Source: JBBQWT01 sp038210375
Lineage (GTDB): Bacteria > Acidobacteriota > Terriglobia > Terriglobales > Acidobacteriaceae
Length of the DNA: 64,000 nt
Direction of reading: 5' to 3'
Assembly: GCA_038210375.1 (NCBI GenBank)
Contig: JBBQWT010000009.1
Coordinates: 57,732-121,731 of the forward strand
The notes beneath the pieces are model-generated. The model saw only the letters and a program-made list of their open reading frames with translations. It was not told where the DNA came from and searched no databases. This document shows positions 34,291 through 43,470 of the stretch, piece by piece. Made by a program: the position numbers and the translations under genes. The stretch's first letter is position 1, and the number at the start of each line of letters is the position of its first letter.

Positions 34291-35486
34291 ATGATGAAAA
34301 AGTTTTTGGTCTCGATGGTATTTACGCTTGTGGCAGGCTTGTTGCCAGTTATCGCGCAGGCAGCCTGTTCTGTGCCTAGCAGCGCTTATCCCACTATTCA
34401 AAGCGCAGTCAGCGACCCCGGCTGCGCGGTCATCAATGTTGCCCCCGGAAATTATCCGGAGAATGTGGTCATTTATCGCAGCCTGACCCTTAACGGCGCC
34501 CAGGCTGGCGTGGACGCTCGCACGCGCACTGGCGGCAGCGGCGAATCCGTAATTGACGGCGGCATAGCTAACGTCACCATCAACGCTGACAACGTCACCC
34601 TGGACGGGTTTACGCTTCCCGGTCCGGTGAATCAAGGAAGTGCGGCTGTAGTCATGATGGGGTCAAACAAGGGCGAGAAGATTCAGAACAATGTCTTCCA
34701 AAACCCCGGCCGGGCTGCTTCTTTCAACACCAGCAACACCACATTCTTTCAGAATGCGGTGCACAACACACCGACAGCGGGTGACGGATTTCAAGAGAAC
34801 AGCTCCACCGCCAGCAACGTACTGGTGCTGAATAACAGTTTCGATGGGGGGTCGGGAGCGAATTACAACGCGGATGTCACCATACTGGGGCCGAATTCCT
34901 CAAACATCAGCGTCATTGGGAACACGAGCACCATCGACAGTACGTTGGTAGCGCTTTTCCAGACCAACGGAGCCCTGGTCGCCGGCAATAAAGTCACTAA
35001 TCCCAGCGGTTCGGCGATATACATCGGCGGCAACGACAGCAACATTACGGTGAGTGGCAATCAGATCTCAGGCGGGGCGTACTCGGCAGTTAGAGTTTCT
35101 AACGCCTTCGGCCAGGGTCCCAGCAGCAACATCACCGTAACCGGCAACTACCTGAAGACAACGGTTACGGCGTGAATGTCGGGGCTACCTCTATCACTTC
35201 CACCGACACCGTACAAGTCCATCGAAACTTTATTGCTGGTAATAAGGTATTCGGAGTGAACAACGAATCGAGCGGGTCGGTGAATGGCACCTGCAACTGG
35301 TGGGGTGCCAAGAACGGGCCCGGACCAGTTGGGCCGGGTTCCGGTGACAGAGTCAGTACCGGGGTGGTTTACGCCCCCTGGTTGACCAAGCCACGGCTAG
35401 ACGGCCCTTGCAAGGGCGGCAACAACGACAAGAACGACAAAGACAAGAACGACAAAGACAAGAACGACTCTGACGACAAAGATTAG
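34291..35486 (+). pseudogene. Secreted right-handed beta-helix protein, broken by a 1-nt frameshift
   Basis: Two adjacent frames encode one protein. The first (34291-35175) has a signal peptide (MMKKFLVSMVFTLVAGLLPV) and parallel beta-helix repeats (INADNVTLDGFTL, NSSNISVIGNTSTI, NDSNITVSGNQISGG, SSNITVTGNYLK). It then runs off frame to a stop. The second continues the same pattern (DNGYGVNVGATSITSTDTVQ, VHRNFIAGNKVFGVNN, CNWWGAKNGPGPVG) to 35486. Loss of one G in AAGGAC near 35157 restores a single frame of about 397 residues. The tail is Asn/Asp/Lys repeats (NDKDKNDKDKND). Beta-helix proteins of this kind bind or cleave surface polysaccharide. It may be a real mutation or a sequencing error. 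Confidence 0.82.
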
Positions 35487-35885
35487 GCACGCAATTTCCG
35501 CGCGGTCTACGCAAGAAAGCTTCCGCTATGGCGGGGGCTTTTTTGCAGCTAATATACCTGGGTTGCGAAGCTTCGGGCGCTTTAAACACAACACGCGCGG
35601 GCACCTGCCGGAGCTGCATGAGCGTGGTCATGCTTTCGCCGAGTCGCCCAGGGACAGCCACGCCCAGCATAAATTTTAGGAATACTCGAGCTTGTTATTT
35701 ATTTTCAACCTACCCCAAATGGATTGGGGTCCAACGGAAATCTTTACGATCTGGATGGGTGGGAAATTCCGCCTGATTTTGGGGATTCTAGGAGGGGCAG
35801 CTCCGAACATTTGGGGGAACGAGTGGTACCCGCACCCGCCAGTACGAAGCTTGATCAATGGCGCCGCTGGCTTTAATTAAAACTC
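35487..35885. other. Intergenic, no supported gene
   Basis: About 400 bases after the beta-helix gene; less GC-rich than the rest of the window. It starts with a terminator (35516-35544). Open frames on both strands in 35528-35880 have no ribosome binding site or recognisable motif. Confidence 0.5.
35516..35544 (+). terminator. Intrinsic terminator of the beta-helix gene
   Basis: AAAGCTTCCGC pairs with GCGGGGGCTTT (two G-U pairs) around TATG, followed by TTTT. Confidence 0.75.
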
Positions 35886-36410
35886 TCATTTCTTACGGGT
35901 TTTGACTTCGAGTTCCCATTCTCGTTCGCCGATGCAACTCTTGGGGACAGGCGCATTAAAGCTGACCCTTGCAGGGTGACGCTGCAGCAAGCCTTTCACG
36001 AATTGCTCAACTCTTTCGTAAGTTCCTGGTCCGCCATTTCCGTTGCTAGCCTCCCACACTCCATGTCTCTTTCGCATCATGTAGAAATCCTCCAAGGCAA
36101 CCCTTCGTCCATCACCAAGCTTCAAGACAGACATGAGCAATCCTCTGTCATGTTTCGGAGAAAGGAAAAGAAAACTGGTGATCGGGGCCATTTCATTGCT
36201 TGTCCTGGGGACGCCGTGATCCACCGAAATAAAGCTAACGAACTGAGCCTTCCGAGAAAGATGCAGGAAATCCCGGGTTGCGGCGTCCGTCGGTAATACA
36301 CACGGAGCTAGCGACGCATTATCAGAAGAAATGGCTTGTTGAGCACCGAGTTGACTTCCGGCCACCATAATCCCGACAATAACTCCAATTATCCAAATTG
36401 TTCGATTCAT
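35886..36410 (-). CDS. Secreted hypothetical protein
   Basis: 174 residues from ATG 36410, chosen because the signal peptide begins there (MNRTIWIIGVIVGIMVAGSQ, then LGAQQ); the frame is open upstream without sense. The mature part includes DFLHLSRKAQFVSFISVDHG, ITSFLFLSPKHDRGLLMSVL and RVALEDFYMMRKRHGVWEAS, with two cysteines (APCVLPTD, KSCIGERE) that may pair. I do not recognise the family. It lies in the less GC-rich accessory stretch. Confidence 0.6.
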   Translation of the reverse strand: MNRTIWIIGVIVGIMVAGSQLGAQQAISSDNASLAPCVLPTDAATRDFLHLSRKAQFVSFISVDHGVPRTSNEMAPITSFLFLSPKHDRGLLMSVLKLGDGRRVALEDFYMMRKRHGVWEASNGNGGPGTYERVEQFVKGLLQRHPARVSFNAPVPKSCIGEREWELEVKTRKK

Positions 36411-36476
36411 CTGGGAACCCCGTCCGTTTTTCGATGAACAGCATCTAGGCCATAGATCACTTTCCAACGAGAATCT

Positions 36477-36509
36477 GGTAGTGTCTCAGTTTGAAACTGA
36501 GACACTACC
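36477..36509. repeat. 33-nt palindrome
   Basis: GGTAGTGTCTCAGTTT, one central G, then the exact reverse complement. It abuts the 135-bp repeat. Such a structure can arise when two inverted transposon ends are joined, or be a strong hairpin. Confidence 0.8.
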
Positions 36510-36520
36510 GAGAATCTTGG

Positions 36521-36655
36521 GCGGGTCGCCCATAAGATTAGGTTGCCTTGGTTGCGGCACGCGATGAGGGGGCGAGGCATGCTCAACCCCGACCGCTTGG
36601 ATCTCGAATGAATCGGCGTTGAAGGTGTTTGGTTCCCCGACATAGCTAGAAGATA
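36521..36655 (+). repeat. 135-bp dispersed repeat, copy 1
   Basis: Starts GCGGGTCGCCCATAAGATTA and ends CCGACATAGCTAGAAGAT. A second copy with about a dozen differences lies at 63862-64000, same orientation. Confidence 0.85.
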
Positions 36656-36929
36656 ACATCGGTCTTCACCAGTTCGGAAGTATTCCGCAAAAGGGACATA
36701 CATTTCGCTGATATTTCGCCCTAACCCAACGGGGCACCCGGCGCCCTAAAGCACATGGGGCATCTGGCCGAGTCCAACTTCTTCCCTCCCACCGGGATCT
36801 CGGTCTTTTCCGTTCCTGGCGAATTAAAAAAACTGATCTCGCTCGGAAAAGTGGGCAGGGGAATTTCATTCGGCGGTGTCTATTGCACCAGTTATGTCGC
36901 AGCTTCGGTCCAGACCGTCGGCGTCCCGC

Positions 36930-37436
36930 ATGTACGCCTTCTGCATGATCGGCACTATCATGCTGTGGATTTTTCTGCCATACCGCACACAATACGAAGT
37001 AGTCGGGTTCTTTCATAGCGCAATCATGAACGCCCAGGGAGGAGACTTCCTGCAGCGCACCCTGCTCAAGGAAGGACGCCGCTCGCTGGATTGCGGCCGG
37101 GTGCGGCGGGGCGCAGACCCCGCTCCAGCAACCCATTGCGCGATGGCTGCTTTCACTGCGGGCAAGAGATTTTATGTTCGTTACGATATGCAGGGCATTG
37201 ATTCTGATGTTGCCATCGCACTCGCGAGCTTCGGCGATGGCGAAGTGCAGACTTTTTTGTTTGATGGCGACCCTCGTGGGCATGGGGGGACTTGGATATT
37301 TCGCCAGCGCGTTTCCCGGCAGACGTGTCCTTCCCCGGTGCGACTTTCCGTCTCCTCACAAGGCGGGCTTAGTTGCCTTCCTCCACGCCGCAATGCTCAG
37401 CATGACCCCATGTCGCCAACTTTCGAGAGTTACTGA
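36930..37436 (+). CDS. Hypothetical protein with N-terminal hydrophobic segment
   Basis: 168 residues from ATG 36930. The N-terminus is hydrophobic (MYAFCMIGTIMLWIFLPY). The middle has a coherent block: GRRSLDCGRVRRGADPAPAT, HCAMAAFTAGKRFYVRYDMQ, GIDSDVAIALASFGDGEVQT and FDGDP, which looks like a conserved periplasmic domain, with Cys residues in SLDCG, THCAM and QTCPSP. Long frames on the opposite strand also exist, so the call is moderate. I cannot name the family. Confidence 0.5.
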   Translation: MYAFCMIGTIMLWIFLPYRTQYEVVGFFHSAIMNAQGGDFLQRTLLKEGRRSLDCGRVRRGADPAPATHCAMAAFTAGKRFYVRYDMQGIDSDVAIALASFGDGEVQTFLFDGDPRGHGGTWIFRQRVSRQTCPSPVRLSVSSQGGLSCLPPRRNAQHDPMSPTFESY

Positions 37437-37936
37437 AAGGCTCATCGGGCTTCTGTGAGGCACCAGGCGCCGAGAATAGAACCTGCTCAGGTGACCCGGG
37501 TGAATCCACTCGTACGAAAAGCCGTGCTTATCGTCCAAGTGCCTGATAGCAACGAGGCATGGGTTTGCTTTGGCTTTCCCCGAATAACTGCCTGCGCCGT
37601 CAGGAAGCAGATAAGGCAATCCGCTCAACGGGTGCGCATGCGCGGTAACTGTGCCTTAAGATCTTCCTTCAATAACTCGTAGAGCCAGACTTGCCGGGAC
37701 ATGAGTGCATATATATCCGGTGGGAAAAAATGCGTAGCTCGACACGGATAGGAGCAGAGCCGTTCGCCCGGAGGGGAGGGCCGAATTGCACGAGCAGCGA
37801 ATTTTTCCTGCGAGCCTCCTCGGTCGCGAAAAGAAGCGCCTCAAAAAGACCCCAAACCTCGCCGGGCCAACTCCCAAGCCAAAGCCCTTGAGTCCGACCG
37901 ATCGGGTGGCCCATCCTTGGCAAGGATGGGTGCGTC
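37437..37936. other. Intergenic region, no supported gene
   Basis: About 500 bases between the hypothetical gene and marR. Several short frames occur on both strands without ribosome binding sites or motifs. A 10-bp hairpin lies at 37910-37930. Confidence 0.5.
37910..37930. terminator. Perfect 10-bp hairpin just after marR
   Basis: CCCATCCTTG, one G, CAAGGATGGG. It lies 6 nt past the marR stop. There is no T-run, so it may end transcription weakly or be a repeat remnant. Confidence 0.45.
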
Positions 37937-38437
37937 TCACTCCCCGCCCTGCCTCGTCCACTTCAGCTTCGCGGTCTCCGCCCGCAGCACCTCGGTAGTC
38001 TCGCTAAAAAAGGTAGCGATCGCGGCCAGTTCCTGTGCCGTATAGCGGTCCGCCACCGCGGCCATCGCGCTCAGCAGGGATTCGAATATCGGCCCAACCC
38101 GCTCCTGCAATTTCTTCACCACCAATGGGTGAATAATCACGCTGCGCCGGTCCGTAAGATGCGGTTCGCGCCGAACGTACCCGCCCCGCTCCAACCGGTC
38201 AACGATGCCTGTGATCGCGCCCGTCGTAAACCCGGATAACTCCGCTAAACGGCTCGCGGCCGAGGGTCCGTGCTGGCTTAACAGCCCCAGGCACTTCCAC
38301 TCCGCCATGCTCATGCCCAGGTGCGCGGCCACGGCCTCGTGAAAGAAGACCACCGCATTGCTCAGTTCGCGGCCCGTTACCTCACCATGAGGAGTGGACT
38401 TGCGCGCGTCGTTGCCTCGTCTTTTTTTCCTTGTCAT
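37937..38437 (-). CDS. MarR-family transcriptional regulator
   Basis: 166 residues. The winged helix-turn-helix core covers about 40-115: MSMAEWKCLGLLSQHGPSAA, SRLAELSGFTTGAITGIVDR, LERGGYVRREPHLTDRRSVI. The DRR wing motif is intact. N-terminal and C-terminal helices form the dimer. MarR proteins usually repress a neighbouring gene and are released by a small ligand. The membrane-protein gene at 38492 is divergent with only 54 nt between starts, and an inverted repeat there (38438-38455) is the likely operator, so autoregulation and control of that gene are likely. Confidence 0.93.
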   Translation of the reverse strand: MTRKKRRGNDARKSTPHGEVTGRELSNAVVFFHEAVAAHLGMSMAEWKCLGLLSQHGPSAASRLAELSGFTTGAITGIVDRLERGGYVRREPHLTDRRSVIIHPLVVKKLQERVGPIFESLLSAMAAVADRYTAQELAAIATFFSETTEVLRAETAKLKWTRQGGE

Positions 38438-38455
38438 TATCTTATCCCTAAGATA
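38438..38455. promoter_or_regulatory. Likely MarR operator
   Basis: TATCTTA-TCCC-TAAGATA, perfect 7-bp arms, directly next to the marR start codon and overlapping its AGGGA ribosome binding site. Half-site spacing and AT-rich arms are typical of MarR-type operators. It sits in the 54-nt gap shared with the divergent membrane-protein gene. Confidence 0.7.
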
Positions 38456-38491
38456 CTCTCCGGTAAGAATTATTGGAATACGAGGGACTCC

Positions 38492-39589
38492 ATGAGTACC
38501 CAGGTTGACGGTCGGCTGGACGAGATGAATACTACCGCACCCTCGGGATGGGCGCGCAACGGACCCATCGTGACCCTCCTGCTCCTCGCCCCCGTCATCT
38601 CCGAGGTCCTGTATGGAGCGACTCGCACCAGCACCATCTTGGTCTTGCTCCCCGAGATCATGACCTGGGGTTGCGGCGCTCTCATCATCCGGTACTGGGT
38701 ACGACGGTGGCGTCGCGGTTGGCCAAGCATGTTGTTGCTCGGTTTAGCGCTCGCCGTGGCCGAGGAATGCATCATGCAGCAAACCTCCTTCGCCCCTCTC
38801 ATTGGGGCTGGCCTACAGCCTTATGGCCGCGCCCTCGGGGTCAACTGGGTCTATCTGCTCTGGGCCCTCGGCTATGAAAGTGTCTGGGTGGTCCTGGTGC
38901 CTGTCCAGTTCACCGAGCTCCTCTTTCCGGGCCAGGCCCGTCGACTGTGGCTGCGCACGCGAGGGATGCTCATCGCCGTCGCCGTCTTTGTGTTCGGTGG
39001 CGTAGTGGCCTGGTATTCGTGGACGCAGATGGCGCGAGTGCAAATGTTCCACATGCCGCCCTACTCGCCGCCAGCCCTCTACGTGCTCGGTGCGTTGGCG
39101 GTCATCCTGCTGCTTATCCTGGCCGCCCGCAGGCTTCCGGCACCGCGCCACCTGTCAGACTCCGAACCAGGCCACGCCCCAAATCCCCACCCCCCGAACC
39201 CATGGCTTGTAGCAGCACTCCTCTGCCTTTTCGGCTCTCCATGGACAGCCTTCGTCCTGATCGCCTACGGCACCTTCCCGCAAATTCCTTTGGGATGGGT
39301 TTTGACCGCAGCACTGGCGTGGGCCGCGCTCCCTCTTCTCTTGATGATCCGCTGGACGAGGAAGTCAATGTGGGGTGACCCACAACGCTACGCGATGGTC
39401 TTCGGCGCCGTGCTCGCATGCACGCTCGGGGGCTTCGTCCTATTCAAGGTCTCCGGCGCGCTCCCAATCGACTGGATTGGGAAGTCAATACTCAACGCAG
39501 CCTTCATGGCATGGCTGGTCCTGCTCGGACGCAAGCTCCCATCTTCTGATCTGATCGGCAACGCTGCTGAGACTATGGGGACGGAATAG
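38492..39589 (+). CDS. Polytopic membrane protein under likely MarR control
   Basis: 365 residues from ATG 38492, preceded by GAGGGA; the frame is open upstream into marR. About ten membrane helices are visible (IVTLLLLAPVISEVLYGAT, SMLLLGLALAVAEECIMQQ, GMLIAVAVFVFGGVVAWYSW, PALYVLGALAVILLLILAA and others). The EE in AVAEECIMQQ recalls the CPBP/CAAX-protease glutamates, but the rest of that motif is missing. It has no recognised transporter signature. Divergent from marR, so it could be an efflux or stress-related membrane protein; that is inference from context only. Confidence 0.75.
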   Translation: MSTQVDGRLDEMNTTAPSGWARNGPIVTLLLLAPVISEVLYGATRTSTILVLLPEIMTWGCGALIIRYWVRRWRRGWPSMLLLGLALAVAEECIMQQTSFAPLIGAGLQPYGRALGVNWVYLLWALGYESVWVVLVPVQFTELLFPGQARRLWLRTRGMLIAVAVFVFGGVVAWYSWTQMARVQMFHMPPYSPPALYVLGALAVILLLILAARRLPAPRHLSDSEPGHAPNPHPPNPWLVAALLCLFGSPWTAFVLIAYGTFPQIPLGWVLTAALAWAALPLLLMIRWTRKSMWGDPQRYAMVFGAVLACTLGGFVLFKVSGALPIDWIGKSILNAAFMAWLVLLGRKLPSSDLIGNAAETMGTE

Positions 39590-39997
39590 TTTGAGTCATA
39601 GAAGAAAGCCCGCACCAGCAAGCGACGGTTGAACCCAAAACAGAACACCCTCCAAACGAAAGAGCGCGCAATTTCTCGGCTACCCCTATCACCGCTTAGA
39701 CCGCGGATCTACCACGCTCGATTTCGGACTATATTTCACCGCGTTGCTCAGGAGGTTGATCAGCGACACGGCTATTAATGAAGCATCGCCCCGCTCCGGG
39801 GGAAAGTGAGCGAGCCTCACGAATTGGATGGCGCTCTCGCTGGTTTCGGCGAGGGTCCTTGATCGCCTGCACCGCCTGACGGACAGTTTTCGCGATATTC
39901 ACCGGCTCCCGCCTTTAAGGCCGCGCTCACCTACGCGCTAACAAAAGTCCCCGCTCACCAGGGTTTCGCTCGAATAGAAATCCACATATCTCATTCT
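39590..39997. other. Region with a histidine-kinase relic
   Basis: About 400 bases between the membrane protein and the penicillin-acylase gene. Only the kinase fragment at 39689-39912 is recognisable. Confidence 0.6.
39689..39912 (-). pseudogene. Remnant of a histidine kinase ATPase domain
   Basis: Two minus-strand frames joined by a shift near 39855 encode EPVNIAKTVRQAVQAIKD and then ETSESAIQFVRLAHFPPERG and SLINLLSNAVKYSP, the region before and including the N-box (NLLSNAVKYSP) of a sensor kinase. There is no upstream phospho-acceptor domain and no G1/G2 boxes, and a stop follows soon after. It is a truncated, frameshifted relic. Confidence 0.75.
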
Positions 39998-42571
39998 TTA
40001 CGGCGCCAAGATCAACTCGTCCTCCGCCGACACCATCACTTTCTCCTGGCTGAACTGCAGCGGGAAATATTTCCCCTGCGACCATAGTGGCAGCAGGTCA
40101 TCGAAATGCCTGCTTCCCGGCTGCCCGCTTTGGCCGGGAACGTTGACCGCCAGCGACCGGTCCCAATCCCCGGTATCGAGGATCTCGCGATAGCTGGCCC
40201 CCGACTTCTGCCACCAGACGTGCGCGGTGACTGGCGTAACGCCGGCAGGCTTTTTTCCCGTTCGCTGAAGCGATCGAGGAGCCGACCGATAAAACGATTG
40301 ATGAAACGACCGCGGCGGCGGATCGAAGCCCGTAGCATCGACCGAGTCTCCGTCCCCCGGGCGCGCCACCGGCCCGCGATCAAACAGCGCTGCTCCTCCG
40401 GGCTGCCGGTCGAGATCGTGGCGGAACTCAACCTGGTGCATCGCGCCCCAGCGCCACTTTTCAGCTTCCGGCCCCTGCTCTCGCGACAACTCCTCCACCG
40501 CCTGCGCCAGCGCCTTTCGCATCAGCTGCTGGTTCTCTCCGGCGGAAAAGAAGTGCAGGATGGCCTCCGCGCCCAGGTCTTCCTCGCCATCTGCACCCTT
40601 CGCAATGTCGAAAAATACCTCGTCGCGCAGCCGCGCCAGCCATGCCTCGTAGAGCGCGGCGGCGCTCGAATCGACCCTCAACGCGCCATCCCACTTGACC
40701 AGAATGGTTTCCGCCGAAGTGGCCCCCGCCATGCTTCCTGACCCTCGTGCCAGAAGCTTGATGAGCGCCAGCGCCGGCCGTGACACCACATCGTTTTGCA
40801 GGGCCGCCATATCAGCCAGCGTAATTTTTTTCTGTCCACCGTAGCCTGACAGCACCTGGTTGATGCGATCGATTCTCCACTGCGACCACTCATATCCGAC
40901 TTGATAAGGATCATCACGCGGAATCACATTATTATTTGCGGTGGCATAAAATCCCGCCTGCGGATTGAACACTCGCGGCAGATCGTCGAAGGGAATAAAC
41001 CCGCTCCACTCATATTGGCGGTTGCCCGGCGCCGGCAACAGCCCGCTCCACCCTCGGCGCAGGGGCGTGAGCCCTGCGGATTGCTCGCCAATGTTCCCCG
41101 CCGTGTCGGCGTAAACCATGTTTTCCGGCGGCAGTTTCCAGCGCCGCATCGCCACCCGAAACTCCTCCCAGTTGCCTGCCCGATCCAGGGAGAGTGAAGC
41201 CAGGTATCCGGCCGTCCCCGGCTCTGCGCCTGCCCAGCGCAAGGCCAGCGCCCGATGGAGTCCGAGGTCTTCCCAGAGAACCGGTCCATGGCGGGTGAAC
41301 TTAAGCCGGCGATGCACCGGAGCGGCGCCGCGCACCGCGATTTCGGTTTCCTCGGTCTTCATCGCCACCCATCCGCCGCCAACCTTATATTGAGTGGCGT
41401 CGGCCGGGTTCAGCTCCTCCACATACAGGTCCTGCTGATCCACGGGAAAGATGGTCAAGCCCCAGGCGATGTGGGCGTTGTGTCCAATGCTGACTCCGGG
41501 CAGCGCGGGCTCGCCGCCGCCAATCACGTTCCAGCCGGGCGCGACCAAGTGAACGATATAGCGCAGCGATGGCAAGCCGATGGTGCGATGCGGATCATTA
41601 GCCAGCAGCGGATGCCCGCTGGCCGTCAGCTTCCCCGCAACCGTCCAGTTGTTGCTGCCGTTGCCGCGCTGTAGATTCGACAACGCGTTGATCGCGCTGG
41701 CCGCAGCAGAATCTTCCGGTTCCGCCGCCTCTTTCAAGACGTTCCCTTGCGCTGCTGACGACTGGTTGTTGGGTGGGAAAACGGGGAATTCAATTCGGCG
41801 GTCGCTGCCCGCAAGTCCCTTCAGCAGGTCCGGCGAAAGCCCGGAGAGATCCAGCCCGGGAGCGGGATCCAATCGAACGTCAGGATCAAACCGCAAAAGC
41901 TGCGACGCGGCTTCCGCGCCATACTTTGACAGAATTTGCGCATCCCGCAATTCGCTGGAAGCATTGCCGGTCATGGAAAAGGCGGCCATGCGCGAAAGAC
42001 AATCTTCCGGCTTCCACGGCTCCGGCCGAAAGCCCGCCAGCCGGAATTCCAGGGGCAACCCGCGGCTGCCGGGACGGCTGGCCTCGGCGATAAAAGCGTT
42101 GATCCCCGCCGTAAACGCCTCCAGGATTTGCCGCGCGTCGGGAGCATAGCTCGCATACTCGGCATCCATATCTCCGCGGTAGCGCAGCAGGCGGGCGAAG
42201 TGGTCGGTCTCAACCTCCGCTGGACCCAGCACCTCGGCCAGGCGCCCCTGCCCGGAGCGCTTCCATATCTCCATCTGAAACATGCGGTCCTGCGCGGCCA
42301 CAAATCCCTGGGCAAAGAACAGATCGTGCTGGTTCTCCGCATAAATGTGAGGCACTCCCCAGTAATCGCGCAAGACCTTGACCGGAAGCTGCAAACCGGG
42401 AAGTTTCAGCCGTCCGCGAGTAACCGATAGCGCCGCGCGCGCCTCGGCGGCAAGCTTCTTCGAGGATTGGCTGGGCACAGCCGGCGGCTGATATCCCAAA
42501 GCGTAGCCCGCGATCAACAAGAGTTGGCAGCCACAGAGAAGATAGAAGAAGGATGCAGCCCGAAGTCGCAT
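39998..42571 (-). CDS. Penicillin-acylase-family Ntn hydrolase
   Basis: 857 residues from ATG 42571, chosen because the signal peptide starts there (MRLRAASFFYLLCGCQLLLI); in-frame ATGs further upstream add unrelated residues. The alpha chain includes VKVLRDYWGVPHIYAENQHD, LFFAQGFVAAQDRMFQMEIW and GRLAEVLGP. The autocatalytic site is GNGSNNWTVAG, with Ser306 as the new N-terminal nucleophile of the beta chain, followed by SGHPLLANDPHR and an N-terminal-nucleophile-type GLTIFPVDQQDLYVEEL block. The family cleaves amides such as beta-lactam side chains, acyl-homoserine lactones and other N-acyl compounds in the periplasm. Substrate unknown. No quorum-sensing gene is adjacent. Confidence 0.92.
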   Translation of the reverse strand: MRLRAASFFYLLCGCQLLLIAGYALGYQPPAVPSQSSKKLAAEARAALSVTRGRLKLPGLQLPVKVLRDYWGVPHIYAENQHDLFFAQGFVAAQDRMFQMEIWKRSGQGRLAEVLGPAEVETDHFARLLRYRGDMDAEYASYAPDARQILEAFTAGINAFIAEASRPGSRGLPLEFRLAGFRPEPWKPEDCLSRMAAFSMTGNASSELRDAQILSKYGAEAASQLLRFDPDVRLDPAPGLDLSGLSPDLLKGLAGSDRRIEFPVFPPNNQSSAAQGNVLKEAAEPEDSAAASAINALSNLQRGNGSNNWTVAGKLTASGHPLLANDPHRTIGLPSLRYIVHLVAPGWNVIGGGEPALPGVSIGHNAHIAWGLTIFPVDQQDLYVEELNPADATQYKVGGGWVAMKTEETEIAVRGAAPVHRRLKFTRHGPVLWEDLGLHRALALRWAGAEPGTAGYLASLSLDRAGNWEEFRVAMRRWKLPPENMVYADTAGNIGEQSAGLTPLRRGWSGLLPAPGNRQYEWSGFIPFDDLPRVFNPQAGFYATANNNVIPRDDPYQVGYEWSQWRIDRINQVLSGYGGQKKITLADMAALQNDVVSRPALALIKLLARGSGSMAGATSAETILVKWDGALRVDSSAAALYEAWLARLRDEVFFDIAKGADGEEDLGAEAILHFFSAGENQQLMRKALAQAVEELSREQGPEAEKWRWGAMHQVEFRHDLDRQPGGAALFDRGPVARPGDGDSVDATGFDPPPRSFHQSFYRSAPRSLQRTGKKPAGVTPVTAHVWWQKSGASYREILDTGDWDRSLAVNVPGQSGQPGSRHFDDLLPLWSQGKYFPLQFSQEKVMVSAEDELILAP

Positions 42572-42739
42572 GAGGCAGAATTGTAACCCAGCGAAACTGC
42601 CAAAACTCTTTGATGACGAGCCCATCCGCTGCGTCGCCCACGCGGTGCATTGGCCTTCGCCCTCAGACCGAGCTGCCTCCAAAAACCTTTTCCAATATTT
42701 TGTCGTTGCCGCCGTCGCCGGCTGGAGTATGGTTCAGTG

Positions 42740-43339
42740 ATGAACCCGTTCCTGGCTGCAATACTATGTCTAGTTTCAGTACCTTCGCTGGGCGGCGTAC
42801 TTGGCGCGCAACTGCCGGCTCCGGCAGATCCAACTCCGTCACCATATTTCGAGGGTGAACCGTCGGTTCCCATGCCTCAATCCCCGCCCTTACCGAAGGT
42901 TGACTACAAGGCCTGTCCTCTTGAGTGCTGTACGTTTCGCGCCTGGAAGGTGACTCGAAAAAGCCGCGTGTTCAGTTCCTGGCGAGAATCCCGCCGCCGC
43001 CCCACCGGTTGGTTGCAGCCCGGCGCCAAGGTGGCCGGCCTCACCGGTGTCCATCTTACGTTTCGACCTGACAAGCTACGCATGCTGCGAAACATCCCCG
43101 AGCTCAAGCTGCGGAAGGGCGATGGTGTCTTGCGGCTTATGTACCAGGGCGAAGGCTATGCCCAATACTGGTCCAATGGAAATTATTTTCCCTCTTTATT
43201 GTTCATCGGAGACGACACCATCGAGACGATTCAGGAAGGCCGGAGAGAATGGTGGGTACAGGTTCGCATGCCTGATGGCAACAAGGGCTGGGTGCTGGTA
43301 CAAGACGATAATTTCGACGGTATGGATAGCTGCGGCTGA
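42740..43339 (+). CDS. Secreted SH3-like protein, function unknown
   Basis: 199 residues from ATG 42740, which starts the signal peptide (MNPFLAAILCLVSVPSLGGV, then LGA). A Pro-rich linker (about 25-52) precedes VDYKACPLECCTFRAWKVTR, with three clustered cysteines. The rest is beta-rich (GAKVAGLTGVHLTFRP, WWVQVRMPDGNKGWVLVQDD) and resembles SH3b-type domains seen in secreted proteins. Divergent from the acylase gene. No catalytic motif is seen. Confidence 0.7.
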   Translation: MNPFLAAILCLVSVPSLGGVLGAQLPAPADPTPSPYFEGEPSVPMPQSPPLPKVDYKACPLECCTFRAWKVTRKSRVFSSWRESRRRPTGWLQPGAKVAGLTGVHLTFRPDKLRMLRNIPELKLRKGDGVLRLMYQGEGYAQYWSNGNYFPSLLFIGDDTIETIQEGRREWWVQVRMPDGNKGWVLVQDDNFDGMDSCG

Positions 43340-43470
43340 CTAGACATCTGCTACAGCCAAGAGCGTAGGAATGAGGCGGCACTGGAACTACGGAACTTTA
43401 AAATGACAAAAGGCCGTTGAGACTTGACCTTCGCGTGGGCTGCTGATTTGGGTCTCTGCTCACGCCACCC

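Larger units (their letters stand above)
36411..36929. other. Intergenic region with a palindrome and a 135-bp repeat
   Basis: About 520 bases. It holds a 33-nt near-perfect palindrome (36477-36509) and a repeat (36521-36655) found again at the right end of the window. Frames on the minus strand through the repeat encode a stretch ending IACRN that is also seen at 63862; this reflects the repeat, not a gene. Confidence 0.6.

Noticed and set aside
35353..35670. Minus-strand frame over the beta-helix gene end and terminator
   Set aside because: It crosses a terminator and the Asn/Lys repeat tail of a better-supported protein.
36666..37283. Minus-strand frame opposite the hypothetical gene at 36930
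   Set aside because: The plus-strand frame has the more coherent sequence (a conserved-looking periplasmic block); the minus frame is basic and low complexity.
38492..39589. CPBP/CAAX protease
   Set aside because: Only an EE pair is present; the following Arg and the later conserved His motifs are missing.
31512..40000. Prophage or integrative element behind tRNA-Cys
   Set aside because: No integrase, phage structural gene or repeated tRNA end was seen; kept only as a possible accessory region.
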